A DNA stretch of 64,000 bases from Rasiella rasia (lineage in GTDB: Bacteria > Bacteroidota > Bacteroidia > Flavobacteriales > Flavobacteriaceae). Where the stretch lies: the NCBI RefSeq assembly GCF_011044175.1, contig NZ_CP049057.1, positions 635,501 through 699,500 on the forward strand, read 5' to 3'. The stretch's first letter is position 1. Every line of letters starts with the position of its first letter. Both the position numbers and the translations under genes were made by a program. The notes under the pieces were generated by a model. It ran no database searches. It saw nothing but the letters and a program-made list of their open reading frames with translations, and had not been told where the DNA came from. Positions 55,359-63,513 of this stretch are shown here, in pieces.

Positions 55359-56033
55359 ATGACCAAACAAGAAAAGGTAGATTTTGTTATTAGTACGTTA
55401 AAAAACATTTATCCTGAAATACCAATTCCATTAGATCATAAAGATCCGTACACCTTACTTATAGCCGTGTTACTTTCTGCTCAGAGTACCGATGTACGCG
55501 TGAATAAAATTACACCGCTATTATTTGAAGTTGCAGATAACCCCTATGATATGGTGAAACTTTCCGTAGAAGAAATTCGAGAGATTATTAAACCCGTAGG
55601 ACTCTCTCCGATGAAATCTAAAGGTATTCACGGACTCTCAAAAATTCTTATTGAAAAATATGATGGCAAAGTTCCAGAAAATATTGCAGCCCTAGAAGAA
55701 CTTCCCGCTGTGGGCCATAAAACAGCTAGCGTGGTAGTCTCGCAAGCCTTTGGTATTCCGGCTTTTCCAGTAGACACACATATTCATAGACTTATGTATC
55801 GTTGGGGGTTTAGTAATGGTAAAAATGTAGTTCAGACCGAAAAAGACGCAAAAAGATTATTTCCCGAGGCCATCTGGAACGAATTACATCTCCAAATTAT
55901 TTGGTATGGAAGACAATATTCTCAAGCACGTGGTTGGGATTTAGAAAAAGACATTATCACTAAAACTATTGGTAGGAAAAGCGTGATAAACGACTATTAC
56001 AAAAAGAAAGAAAAACGACAAAAAAAGGCATAA
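55359..56033 (+). CDS. nth: Endonuclease III without iron-sulfur cluster
   Basis: 224 residues, base-excision repair glycosylase/AP lyase for oxidised pyrimidines. The helix-hairpin-helix LPAVGHKTASVVV carries the catalytic K121, and D139 is in FPVDTHIHRL. The usual C-terminal C-x6-C-x2-C-x5-C loop that holds a 4Fe-4S cluster is absent: this protein contains no cysteine at all. A basic tail (KKKEKRQKKA) ends it. The ATG chosen follows a TATTTTTG box (55335-55342); an upstream in-frame start would overlap bcp. The hairpin that follows is a strong terminator. Confidence 0.93.
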   Translation: MTKQEKVDFVISTLKNIYPEIPIPLDHKDPYTLLIAVLLSAQSTDVRVNKITPLLFEVADNPYDMVKLSVEEIREIIKPVGLSPMKSKGIHGLSKILIEKYDGKVPENIAALEELPAVGHKTASVVVSQAFGIPAFPVDTHIHRLMYRWGFSNGKNVVQTEKDAKRLFPEAIWNELHLQIIWYGRQYSQARGWDLEKDIITKTIGRKSVINDYYKKKEKRQKKA

Positions 56034-56034
56034 A

Positions 56035-56067
56035 AAAACCCCGGAAGTGGTGAGTTTCCGGGGTTTT
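56035..56067. terminator. Bidirectional terminator after nth
   Basis: A perfect 12-bp stem AAAACCCCGGAA/TTCCGGGGTTTT with a 9-base loop, between nth and the convergent small gene. Confidence 0.95.
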
Positions 56068-56074
56068 CCAAAGT

Positions 56075-56227
56075 TTAGTTTAGAAGCGCTTCAAACTTCA
56101 ATTTATTATAATCTATAACACTTAAAGCCTTCGAATAATCCAGAAGAAATTTTATTGTTTCTTCTTTAGGAACCATATTTTTCTCCACGTGTCCCGGTCG
56201 TGGCGTTTCAGAGTACATTTTTTGCAT
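56075..56227 (-). CDS. Small 50-residue protein downstream of the sigma factor
   Basis: A short protein of 50 residues: MQKMYSETPRPGHVEKNMVP, then KEETIKFLLDYSKALSVIDY and NKLKFEALLN. It is soluble, with a proline/glycine-rich start and a helical second half. It lies 59 bases after the sigma factor stop codon on the same strand and ends eight bases before the nth terminator. The reading frame, the tight fit between the neighbours and a protein-like composition support it as a real gene, although it is short. I recall similar small hypotheticals next to sigma factors in flavobacteria. A regulatory role is inferred. Confidence 0.65.
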   Translation of the reverse strand: MQKMYSETPRPGHVEKNMVPKEETIKFLLDYSKALSVIDYNKLKFEALLN

Positions 56228-56286
56228 AGAACGTAATTTTTGAGGTTAATGTTACCTAATAACGCCCTATCAAAATGTTTATTGTA

Positions 56287-56871
56287 CTAATTTGTCAATA
56301 TAATGTTATGTTTATCAATTACTTTACGCAAATTGATAAGTGCATAGCGCATTCTACCTAGTGCAGTATTTATACTTACACCCGTTTGTTCGCTAATTTC
56401 TTTAAAGCTCATATCCTTGTACATACGCATCATGAGCACCTCTTTCTGATCTGCTGGCAACTCTTCTATAAGTCGTCGAACATCGCTTTCAACTTGCTCT
56501 TTAATGATAGTTTTCTCAGCATTCAAATTTCCGTCAGATAATACCGAAAAAATATTGAAATCGTCATTATTTTCAAATTTCGGCATTCTATTATTCTTTC
56601 TGAAATAGTCTATCACCAAGTTATGCGCAATTCGCATTACCCACGGTAAAAACTTACCTTCCTCGTTATAAGCTCCTCTTTTTAAGGTTCTTATTACTTT
56701 AATAAAAGTGTCTTGAAAAATATCTTCAGCAACGTCACGATCGAAAACCTTCGAGTAAATGAAACTGTAAATTCTTTGTTTGTGGCGAGTAACTAAATCG
56801 CTAAGTGCAGATTCATTGCCTTGCATGTACGCACTAACCAAAGTGGCATCTGTAGCTATGCTTTTTCTCAT
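56287..56871 (-). CDS. RNA polymerase sigma factor, ECF type
   Basis: 194 residues of the sigma-70 extracytoplasmic-function group. Region 2 runs VTRHKQRIYSFIYSKVFDRD and FQDTFIKVIRTLKRG, LPWVMRIAHNLVIDYFRK; region 4 is LPADQKEVLMMRMYKDMSFK and EISEQTGVSINTALGRMRYAL. The ATG before RKSIATDA was used because the longer reading begins at TTG. No anti-sigma gene with a membrane helix is adjacent; only a 50-residue soluble protein follows. The closest guess is a growth-phase sigma factor common in flavobacteria. Confidence 0.9.
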   Translation of the reverse strand: MRKSIATDATLVSAYMQGNESALSDLVTRHKQRIYSFIYSKVFDRDVAEDIFQDTFIKVIRTLKRGAYNEEGKFLPWVMRIAHNLVIDYFRKNNRMPKFENNDDFNIFSVLSDGNLNAEKTIIKEQVESDVRRLIEELPADQKEVLMMRMYKDMSFKEISEQTGVSINTALGRMRYALINLRKVIDKHNIILTN

Positions 56872-57100
56872 AATCAATACTTTTAAATAATAAACAACTA
56901 GTATTTTGGTCGATAAGTCGTTTAGGTATTTTAAATTTTAAAGTAATGATATGCTATAGGCAATAATTTTATTTAATATCGTTGTGAGCCGTAAATATAA
57001 TAACAAAGATTTATGATATGCAAAGAAAATGTGAGTTTTTTCTTAAACTTTTGTTGAAATTTCCTTTTAAGACTTCCTTTAAACCCAATAACCAACACGT

Positions 57101-57120
57101 TTTGTTAAAGTTTTAACAAA
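57101..57120. promoter_or_regulatory. Inverted repeat upstream of uvrA
   Basis: TTTGTTAAA at 57101-57109 and TTTAACAAA at 57112-57120 form a perfect 9-bp inverted repeat with a two-base spacer. It lies about 77 bases before the uvrA -7 box. It could be an operator, for example for a damage-response repressor, or a chance AT-rich palindrome. Confidence 0.4.
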
Positions 57121-57196
57121 TTAAAATATTTTTATAAAATTTTCGATTCCCCTCATAAAAAAAAGCCATTAAACCTAAAAAATGATGTTGTATTGG

Positions 57197-57204
57197 TATC
57201 TTTG
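57197..57204 (+). promoter_or_regulatory. -7 box of uvrA
   Basis: TATCTTTG matches TAnnTTTG exactly and ends 29 bases before the TTG start. A -33 TTTG at the usual distance is not evident. Confidence 0.5.
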
Positions 57205-57233
57205 CACGACTATAAAAGACCCTTGCAAATCTA

Positions 57234-60014
57234 TTGAAAATCGAAGCCGTAGATACTAAAAAGAATATTGTCATTCAGGGTGCTAAATTGCACAACCTTA
57301 AGGACATTTCAGTAGCAATACCACGAAATAAACTTGTGGTGATTACTGGGCTGTCTGGTAGCGGTAAATCAAGTTTGGCATTTGATACATTATACGCAGA
57401 AGGCCAGCGTAGATACGTTGAGAGCTTATCGTCTTATGCAAGGCAGTTTCTTGGTAGACTAGACAAACCTAAGGTAGATTCTATTAAAGGAATTGCACCA
57501 GCAATCGCTATCGAACAAAAGGTAAATACAACAAATACCAGATCTACCGTTGGAACTTCAACTGAAATATATGACTATTTAAAGCTGCTTTACACCCGTA
57601 TTGGTAAAACATTCTCACCTGTTTCTGGTCTGGAAGTCAAAAAAGACACCGTTACCGATGTTATAAACCACATAAAAAGTTATGCCGTTGGGGAAAAACT
57701 CCTCCTCCTCGCTCCTATTCATCTAGAAGAAGGCCGTAGCATGGAGAATAAAATCCAAGCGCTAGCACAACAGGGATATGCTAGAGTTAAGGTAGGGACT
57801 AAGGTGGTGCGAATAGACGAACTATCTAAAACACTGCCGCAAGATATCCTCCTAGTCGTAGACCGAATTATTACCAAAGATGAAGAAGATTTTTACAATC
57901 GGTTAGCAGATGCCATAGAAATGGCCTTTTTTGAAGGTAAAGGCGAACTATACATCGAAAATTTAAACGATGGCACACTAAAAGAATTTAATAATAGATT
58001 TGAAGCAGACGGGATTACCTTTATGGAACCTAACGTGCACTTGTTTAGCTTTAATAATCCGTATGGTGCTTGTCCTACATGCGAAGGATACGGCGATGTG
58101 ATTGGCGTAGATGAAGATTTAGTGATTCCAAATACAGCACTATCGGTATACGACAATGCAATTTTTCCGTGGCGTGGTGATAGCATGGGTTGGTACAGAG
58201 ACCAGCTCGTGAATAATGCGTATAAATTCGATTTCCCGATTCATAAACCCTGGTTCGAACTCAGCCCAGAGCAACAGCAATTAGTATGGGATGGCAATGA
58301 ACATTTTGAAGGTCTGCATAGTTTCTTTTCATATTTAGAATCTAAAAACTATAAAATCCAGAATCGTGTAATGCTTTCGCGTTACCGTGGAAAAACCAAA
58401 TGTAGTACGTGTCATGGTAAACGATTACGTCCTGAAGCAAGCTACGTAAAAATAAATGATACTTCACTGCAAGACTTGGTATTACAGCCCCTTGATGAGC
58501 TTGCCTTATTTTTTAAAAACTTAACACTTGATAAATACGAGCAGAAAATAGCCAAAAGGCTGTTGCTTGAAATTAATAACCGTCTTTCATTCTTAATGGA
58601 TGTAGGCCTAAGCTACCTTACCCTTAACCGAAAAAGTAATACACTTTCAGGTGGGGAATCCCAACGAATTAATTTAGCCACTTCGTTGGGTAGTAGCTTG
58701 GTAGGCTCTATGTACATCTTAGACGAACCAAGTATTGGCTTACACCCAAAAGATACTGAACGCCTGATTGGTGTTTTAAAATCACTTCGTGACTTAGGAA
58801 ATACAGTAATTGTCGTAGAACATGATGAAGACATCATGAAAGCTGCAGATGAAATTATTGATATTGGTCCGGAAGCAGGAACCTTTGGTGGTGAAATTGT
58901 AAACACAGGTACGTTTAACGATATTCTAAAAGGCGACTCCTTAACTGCGGGTTACCTTAATGGTACACTTCAAATAGATGTGCCAGCTAAACGACGTACC
59001 TCAAATAGCAAGGTTACAATTCAAGGTGCACGCCAAAACAATTTAAAAAATATTGACGCTACGTTTCCCTTAGGAGCGTTCACTGCAGTTACAGGTGTTT
59101 CGGGTAGCGGAAAAAGTACCCTAGTAAAGAAAATTTTGTACCCAGCGTTACAACGTGAAATAAGTGGCTTTGGTGAAAAGCCCGGACAGTTTACCAAACT
59201 CGAAGGAAGTTTCAGCAGTATTAAAAACATAGAATTTATAGATCAAAATCCTATTGGTCGCTCTAGCAGAAGTAATCCCGTAACTTATATAAAGGCATAC
59301 GACGATATTAGAAATCTGTTTGCGTCTCAAAAACTAAGTGATATAAGAGGCTATAAGGCAAAACATTTCAGTTTTAATGTAGATGGAGGACGTTGTGAAA
59401 CCTGCAAAGGCGAAGGAGAAGTTACTATTGAGATGCAATTTATGGCAGATGTGCATTTAGAATGCGACACTTGCAACGGAAAACGTTTTAAGAAAGAAAT
59501 ACTAGAAGTAACTTTTAACGAAATCAACATAGATCAAGTTTTAAGAATGACCGTAGACGATGCGATTGCATTCTTTAAAACACACGAACAAACGCGTATC
59601 ACCAATAAGCTACAACCACTGCAGGATGTTGGTCTTGGATATGTGCAATTAGGACAAAGTTCTTCTACCCTATCTGGCGGAGAAGCACAACGTATCAAAC
59701 TTGCTTCGTTCCTTATTAAAGGTAATACCAAAGAGAAGGCAATGTTTATCTTCGATGAACCTACTACGGGGCTTCACTTCCACGATATCAAAAAACTATT
59801 AGCTTCATTTTATGCGCTGCTAGATAACGGGCATACCGTAATTGTGGTTGAGCACAATCTTGATCTTATTAAGTGTGCAGACCATATTATAGATCTTGGA
59901 CTTGAAGGCGGAACCAAGGGCGGAGAAATCATTGCTCAAGGGACTCCAGAAGAGGTGGCTAAGAGCAAAAAGTCGATTACAGCACCATATCTTTTGGAGA
60001 AACTATCGGTTTAA
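57234..60014 (+). CDS. uvrA: Excinuclease ABC subunit A
   Basis: 926 residues, damage recognition ATPase of nucleotide excision repair. Two ABC ATPase halves are visible: Walker [10 protein letters not shown] and GVSGSGKST, signatures [13 protein letters not shown] and [13 protein letters not shown], Walker B segments [11 protein letters not shown] and [11 protein letters not shown]. Zinc-binding cysteines are in [16 protein letters not shown] and [16 protein letters not shown]. Length is close to the family (about 940). The start is TTG at 57234, the only one giving [16 protein letters not shown], the normal N-terminus. uvrB is not adjacent. Confidence 0.95.
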   Translation: MKIEAVDTKKNIVIQGAKLHNLKDISVAIPRNKLVVITGLSGSGKSSLAFDTLYAEGQRRYVESLSSYARQFLGRLDKPKVDSIKGIAPAIAIEQKVNTTNTRSTVGTSTEIYDYLKLLYTRIGKTFSPVSGLEVKKDTVTDVINHIKSYAVGEKLLLLAPIHLEEGRSMENKIQALAQQGYARVKVGTKVVRIDELSKTLPQDILLVVDRIITKDEEDFYNRLADAIEMAFFEGKGELYIENLNDGTLKEFNNRFEADGITFMEPNVHLFSFNNPYGACPTCEGYGDVIGVDEDLVIPNTALSVYDNAIFPWRGDSMGWYRDQLVNNAYKFDFPIHKPWFELSPEQQQLVWDGNEHFEGLHSFFSYLESKNYKIQNRVMLSRYRGKTKCSTCHGKRLRPEASYVKINDTSLQDLVLQPLDELALFFKNLTLDKYEQKIAKRLLLEINNRLSFLMDVGLSYLTLNRKSNTLSGGESQRINLATSLGSSLVGSMYILDEPSIGLHPKDTERLIGVLKSLRDLGNTVIVVEHDEDIMKAADEIIDIGPEAGTFGGEIVNTGTFNDILKGDSLTAGYLNGTLQIDVPAKRRTSNSKVTIQGARQNNLKNIDATFPLGAFTAVTGVSGSGKSTLVKKILYPALQREISGFGEKPGQFTKLEGSFSSIKNIEFIDQNPIGRSSRSNPVTYIKAYDDIRNLFASQKLSDIRGYKAKHFSFNVDGGRCETCKGEGEVTIEMQFMADVHLECDTCNGKRFKKEILEVTFNEINIDQVLRMTVDDAIAFFKTHEQTRITNKLQPLQDVGLGYVQLGQSSSTLSGGEAQRIKLASFLIKGNTKEKAMFIFDEPTTGLHFHDIKKLLASFYALLDNGHTVIVVEHNLDLIKCADHIIDLGLEGGTKGGEIIAQGTPEEVAKSKKSITAPYLLEKLSV

Positions 60015-60052
60015 AACACTACTACTCTACTCATTATCAGACTACTAATTTT

Positions 60053-60069
60053 TTGGCATGGCTCTTGGT
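60053..60069 (+). promoter_or_regulatory. Sigma-54-type promoter before the 60131 gene
   Basis: TTGGCATGGCTCTTGGT has TGGCAT, five bases, then TTGGT. This fits the sigma-54 -24/-12 pattern TGGCAC-N5-TTGCW with C-to-T and C-to-G changes. It lies 61 bases before the ATG and is matched by a near-identical element before the next paralogue. Confidence 0.55.
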
Positions 60070-60130
60070 TTTTAACAACCAAGCGTATTCCGAAATCGCT
60101 TAAATTTCGGTTCATCTAAATACATTCGTT

Positions 60131-60700
60131 ATGAAGAAAGCAATTCTAATGGTAGCAGTGTTCCTCGTTGGAGCCGCTACGCAGGCAATGGCAAACCACC
60201 AAACTAGTGTAGAACGCACCCCTATTAAACGTGCTGGTTTTAATTTTAGCAAAGAAGTTCAATTTGTTGAACAAGGTATTTTATATACCATCGCTAGCAA
60301 CGGGACTTTTACATTTAAGAAAATAAATGGTGCTTCGTATAGCATGTATAGACACCCAAATAAAATTGATAGACGACGCGGTAGGTATTTAAAGAGTAGA
60401 AACAATCGTCTACATATAGTTAAGGACCGCTTCGGAAATATTCGCTCAATTAACAATACGCGAATTACCTATAAGCGAAATGGTAAAGTGAAAACCGTTG
60501 GGACTGTTTCACTACAGTACCAAAGAGGAAGGCTCACGCATGTTGGAAATATGAAACTTGTATACAATCGTTTTGGCGCTATTAGAAATACGATAGGTCA
60601 CGTAAACAAATTCAATGAAAAGTTTTGGCACGATGATTGGTATGTATATAATGACCGATACAATGATGATGAAAACGGTCGAAGAGTTAGAACAAAATAA
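60131..60700 (+). CDS. Exported basic protein (paralogue of 60913 N-terminal domain)
   Basis: 189 residues with a signal peptide ending ...AATQAMA. The mature protein is basic, about pI above 10 by its many Arg and Lys residues, and carries beta-strand repeats of the form VKDRFGNIRSI, ITYKRNGKVKTVG and LVYNRFGAIRNTIGHVN. The same style is in the N-terminal half of the next gene (IYYDEFGRIVQAGD, VVHYNNYG), so the two are related. I do not recognise the family. It is preceded by a sigma-54-like promoter and followed by a terminator. No function can be assigned. Confidence 0.75.
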   Translation: MKKAILMVAVFLVGAATQAMANHQTSVERTPIKRAGFNFSKEVQFVEQGILYTIASNGTFTFKKINGASYSMYRHPNKIDRRRGRYLKSRNNRLHIVKDRFGNIRSINNTRITYKRNGKVKTVGTVSLQYQRGRLTHVGNMKLVYNRFGAIRNTIGHVNKFNEKFWHDDWYVYNDRYNDDENGRRVRTK

Positions 60701-60710
60701 GACAATATAG

Positions 60711-60727
60711 TTTTTTGGTTGGTTAGT
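60711..60727 (+). repeat. Shared 3' untranslated motif, copy 1
   Basis: TTTTTTGGTTGGTTAGT lies 10 bases after the stop codon and just before the terminator hairpin. The same 17 bases occur after the 60913 gene (62172-62188), as if the whole gene end had been duplicated. Confidence 0.9.
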
Positions 60728-60728
60728 T

Positions 60729-60764
60729 AAAACCCGTTATTTCAATCTTGAAATTGCGGGTTTT
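60729..60764 (+). terminator. Terminator of the 60131 gene
   Basis: Stem AAAACCCG/CGGGTTTT (60729-60736 with 60757-60764), with inner ATTTCAA/TTGAAAT pairing, followed by seven T residues. Confidence 0.85.
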
Positions 60765-60832
60765 TTTAATGTGTTAAACTTCAACAACATTTATACCCCT
60801 CGTAACCCCAATAAAATCAACACTTTTCATTT

Positions 60833-60849
60833 TTGGCACGGTCGTTGTT
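60833..60849 (+). promoter_or_regulatory. Sigma-54-type promoter before the 60913 gene
   Basis: TTGGCACGGTCGTTGTT has the -24 TGGCAC exactly, five bases, then TTGTT. It differs from the consensus TTGCW only at the C of the -12 GC. It lies 63 bases before the ATG, almost the same spacing as the element before the 60131 gene. Confidence 0.6.
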
Positions 60850-60912
60850 TTATAAAAGTCGTAAGTGCTGACCAAAAATAGTTAAAGCAAGTACAACCTA
60901 AATTTCTAAATT

Positions 60913-62169
60913 ATGAAAAAGTTAATCTTAATCTTTTGTAGCATGTTTCTCATCACAAGTGTGGCTTCTGCCAACAACAACGTGAGTGAAGAAACCACTT
61001 TAAACCGATACGACGGAAAGCGATACATCTTTACTGAAGGTGCTGTAGAGTTTTCTGTATTCCCAGATGGTCAGTTCGACTTTGTGTATGTTGGAGGCCA
61101 TAGAGGCGATAATATTAACGTAAATGTAAACACCCCTGGGGTAAGCGTTTCATTTAACTCAGGATACGATTACGAAATGTATGTGCAGTACGATGATTAT
61201 GGTGCTGTGATACAAGTTGAAGACGTTGCAATCTATTATGACGAATTTGGACGAATTGTTCAGGCTGGTGATGTAGAAATTAGATATAATAACAGACGTA
61301 TTGTTAATGTTGGTAGTCTTGTAGTTCATTACAATAACTACGGATATTTTAGCCACTGCACAGGGTTTATTAGTCCATGGAACCGTTACTACGTATACCG
61401 CCCATGGCATGTATATTACGTTGCTCCAATATTTTCAAGTTGCATTGTTTACGATTACCCATATAGAAGGTATTATGCACCAGTAAGATATAGCTGGGGA
61501 CACCACAGACAGTATTATAGAAATGGGTACCGTAGTGGTTACAGAAACGCTCGTAGAGACTTTTACCGTCCAGGAAGCCGAGTGCATTATAAAAATGGAA
61601 GAACGGCTGTAAATAAGAGTTTCAACCCAAACCGTAGAAATACCATGGCTACTACTTCTAGAAATGGAGGAAGATCTGGTGTAACAACAAACAGAGGGTA
61701 TACTCAAAACAGAAGAAGTACCGACAGTCAATTAACGAATAAAACGAGTCGAGGTACTGTAAACAAAGGACGTCCAAGTACATCTACTAACCGTAGTTTG
61801 TCTACCTCAAATCGAGTAGGTTCTAACACAAAAAGTCGTCCAAGTACAAACACGAGTCGTGGAAACGTTATAAAATCACGTCCGTCAGGAAATAACTCGA
61901 GTAGAACTGTTCAGAAGTCTAACCGCGTTTCCTCTAGAGGAAATACAACAATAGGTAGACCTTCGTCAAACAAGCGTACTGTTGCTAAGAAAACAAGTAG
62001 TAATAGATATAAAACGAAGAGCACTGCCTCACGAAACACGAGCAGCTCTAGAGTGACTAAAAGCAGAACGTCAAGTAGAAGCTCTAATGCTTCTAAAGCT
62101 AGAAGTTCTTCTTCAAGAAGTAAAAGTAGCTCACGTAGCACTACTCCTAGAAAAGGGAGAGGCTTATAA
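60913..62169 (+). CDS. Exported protein with a long Ser/Arg-rich basic tail
   Basis: 418 residues. A signal peptide (FLITSVASA) is followed by a beta-repeat domain (about 25-150) with IYYDEFGRIVQAGD and VVHYNNYGYFSHC, and a Tyr/Arg-rich middle (about 155-220). The last 200 residues are almost only Ser, Arg, Thr, Asn, Lys and Gly. In that tail the motif SRG-[TN]-[VT]-x-x-x-RPS repeats at about residues 279, 315 and 341. Its head is related to the 60131 product. A sigma-54-like promoter precedes it. The tail could bind nucleic acid or acidic polymers; function is unknown. Confidence 0.75.
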   Translation: MKKLILIFCSMFLITSVASANNNVSEETTLNRYDGKRYIFTEGAVEFSVFPDGQFDFVYVGGHRGDNINVNVNTPGVSVSFNSGYDYEMYVQYDDYGAVIQVEDVAIYYDEFGRIVQAGDVEIRYNNRRIVNVGSLVVHYNNYGYFSHCTGFISPWNRYYVYRPWHVYYVAPIFSSCIVYDYPYRRYYAPVRYSWGHHRQYYRNGYRSGYRNARRDFYRPGSRVHYKNGRTAVNKSFNPNRRNTMATTSRNGGRSGVTTNRGYTQNRRSTDSQLTNKTSRGTVNKGRPSTSTNRSLSTSNRVGSNTKSRPSTNTSRGNVIKSRPSGNNSSRTVQKSNRVSSRGNTTIGRPSSNKRTVAKKTSSNRYKTKSTASRNTSSSRVTKSRTSSRSSNASKARSSSSRSKSSSRSTTPRKGRGL

Positions 62170-62171
62170 GA

Positions 62172-62188
62172 TTTTTTGGTTGGTTAGT
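62172..62188 (+). repeat. Shared 3' untranslated motif, copy 2
   Basis: The same 17 bases TTTTTTGGTTGGTTAGT as at 60711-60727, here three bases after the stop codon, again just before the terminator. Confidence 0.9.
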
Positions 62189-62189
62189 A

Positions 62190-62228
62190 GAAACCCTCGC
62201 TATTTGCTCTAGCAAATGCGGGGGTTTC
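62190..62228 (+). terminator. Terminator of the 60913 gene
   Basis: Stem GAAACCCTCGC/GCGGGGGTTTC (one mismatch, T opposite G) with inner ATTTGCT/AGCAAAT pairing, followed by GTTTTTA. Confidence 0.8.
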
Positions 62229-62232
62229 GTTT

Positions 62233-63513
62233 TTATAGTTCTTTCAAAATTGTAGCCATATGTTGGGTAAGATTTTTCCTAGTATATTTTGAAATATCTG
62301 TTGTAATGGCCTCTAATTCTTTCTTCTGAAAGCGTCTGTATAAGTGCAACACCTCTTCTTTAAGCAGATTCTTGTTGTTAGGTGTAAAAAACTGCCCTCG
62401 CCCCGTTTGGTCAATGATATCTTTTATATCGCTCCCCTCGGGACCCAATGCTATAATTGGTCGCTTAGCTCGTAGATATTCAAATAATTTACCTGGTAGA
62501 ATAGCCTTGGTTTCTAGACTGTCAATTTCTATCAATAACAAAACCTGTGCGTTATGCTGAAGTTGAAGCGCTTCTGTATGCGAAACATACCCCACATTCC
62601 GAAGATTCTCACTAAGGCCAAATGCAGAAAGCGAGTCTAAAATTGACTGCCCTATTACACCCGCTAATACAATTTCCGTAGCCTCGCGAAATCCTTCAAT
62701 TTCTGAGGCTAATTCACTTAACACCTCCCACAAAATCAACGGATTTCGCTCACTTAGTAAAGACCCTACATGTGCTAATGAAAATTTTGAATCTAAATTT
62801 GGTGTAATTACCTCCTTTGCCTCAAAACCATTAGTTACAATTGTGATAGGTGTTTTGGTAAGCGCTTCAAATTCTTTTTTAGTCGTCGGACTTGTTACTG
62901 TAACGTGAGTAGCTTCCTGCAATACAAGAGTTTCTAAACGTTTATGCTTTCGCCGAGATGCTGTAGTTAATCGAAGCGACTCATGATAGTGTATGGTTGT
63001 CCACGGATCTCTAAAGTCGGTTACCCATGGTAGCCCTAGCTCCTTAGACAGTTTTAATCCTATTAAGTGCAAGCTATGCGGTGGCCCTGTTGTTACCATT
63101 GCTTCTACAGGGTTTTGAGACAGGTAGTTTTTAAGGTATTTCACCGAAGGCTTTACCCACCCAACCCTTGCATCTGGAATAAAGAAGTTTCCTCTAACAA
63201 AAAGTAAAAATTTTTCAGTAAAAGAAAGCTGCTTCTTCGCTATAATACCACTACTCATTTGTTTAGTTTTCTTTTTTGAAAACCATTTTGCAAACCGGTA
63301 AGGCTCCTTCACTGGCTGACTAATAATTTCAATTTCTTTAGGGATTTCGGCTATAAAACTATCATCCTGCAACGGGTAATGAGCATTCTCTGGAATGTAC
63401 ACCACCGGAGTTATACCAAATTCTCGAAAGTATTTAACAAAATACAACCAGCGCTGTACTCCTGGCCCTCCTGCTGGCGGCCAATAATATGTTATGATGA
63501 GCACTCGTTTCAT
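62233..63513 (-). CDS. Glycosyltransferase, GT4-like
   Basis: 426 residues of GT-B fold. The N-terminal ITYYWPPAGGPGVQRW is the usual opening of the family; the C-terminal half holds HVGSLLSERNPLILWEVLSEL, LRNVGYVSHTEALQLQHNAQ, and LPGKLFEYLRAKRPIIALGP, with the Glu of the EX7E region near FEYLRAKRP. It transfers a sugar from a nucleotide donor, likely in cell-surface polysaccharide synthesis. It starts on the same base as the stop of the upstream membrane protein (TAATG overlap), so they are co-transcribed. Confidence 0.88.
   Translation of the reverse strand: MKRVLIITYYWPPAGGPGVQRWLYFVKYFREFGITPVVYIPENAHYPLQDDSFIAEIPKEIEIISQPVKEPYRFAKWFSKKKTKQMSSGIIAKKQLSFTEKFLLFVRGNFFIPDARVGWVKPSVKYLKNYLSQNPVEAMVTTGPPHSLHLIGLKLSKELGLPWVTDFRDPWTTIHYHESLRLTTASRRKHKRLETLVLQEATHVTVTSPTTKKEFEALTKTPITIVTNGFEAKEVITPNLDSKFSLAHVGSLLSERNPLILWEVLSELASEIEGFREATEIVLAGVIGQSILDSLSAFGLSENLRNVGYVSHTEALQLQHNAQVLLLIEIDSLETKAILPGKLFEYLRAKRPIIALGPEGSDIKDIIDQTGRGQFFTPNNKNLLKEEVLHLYRRFQKKELEAITTDISKYTRKNLTQHMATILKEL

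Larger units (their letters stand above)
56872..57233. other. Divergent intergenic region between sigma factor and uvrA
   Basis: A 362-base AT-rich gap without a gene. It holds the perfect inverted repeat TTTGTTAAA-GT-TTTAACAAA (57101-57120) and a TATCTTTG box (57197-57204). The stretch from 56878 to 57100 shows no further clear signal; runs of A and T are frequent. It must contain the promoters of both genes. Confidence 0.7.

Noticed and set aside
61911-62141. Leucine-rich minus-strand frame opposite the Ser/Arg tail
   Set aside because: The run of Leu, Glu and Val is the antisense of repeated Ser/Arg codons, not a gene.
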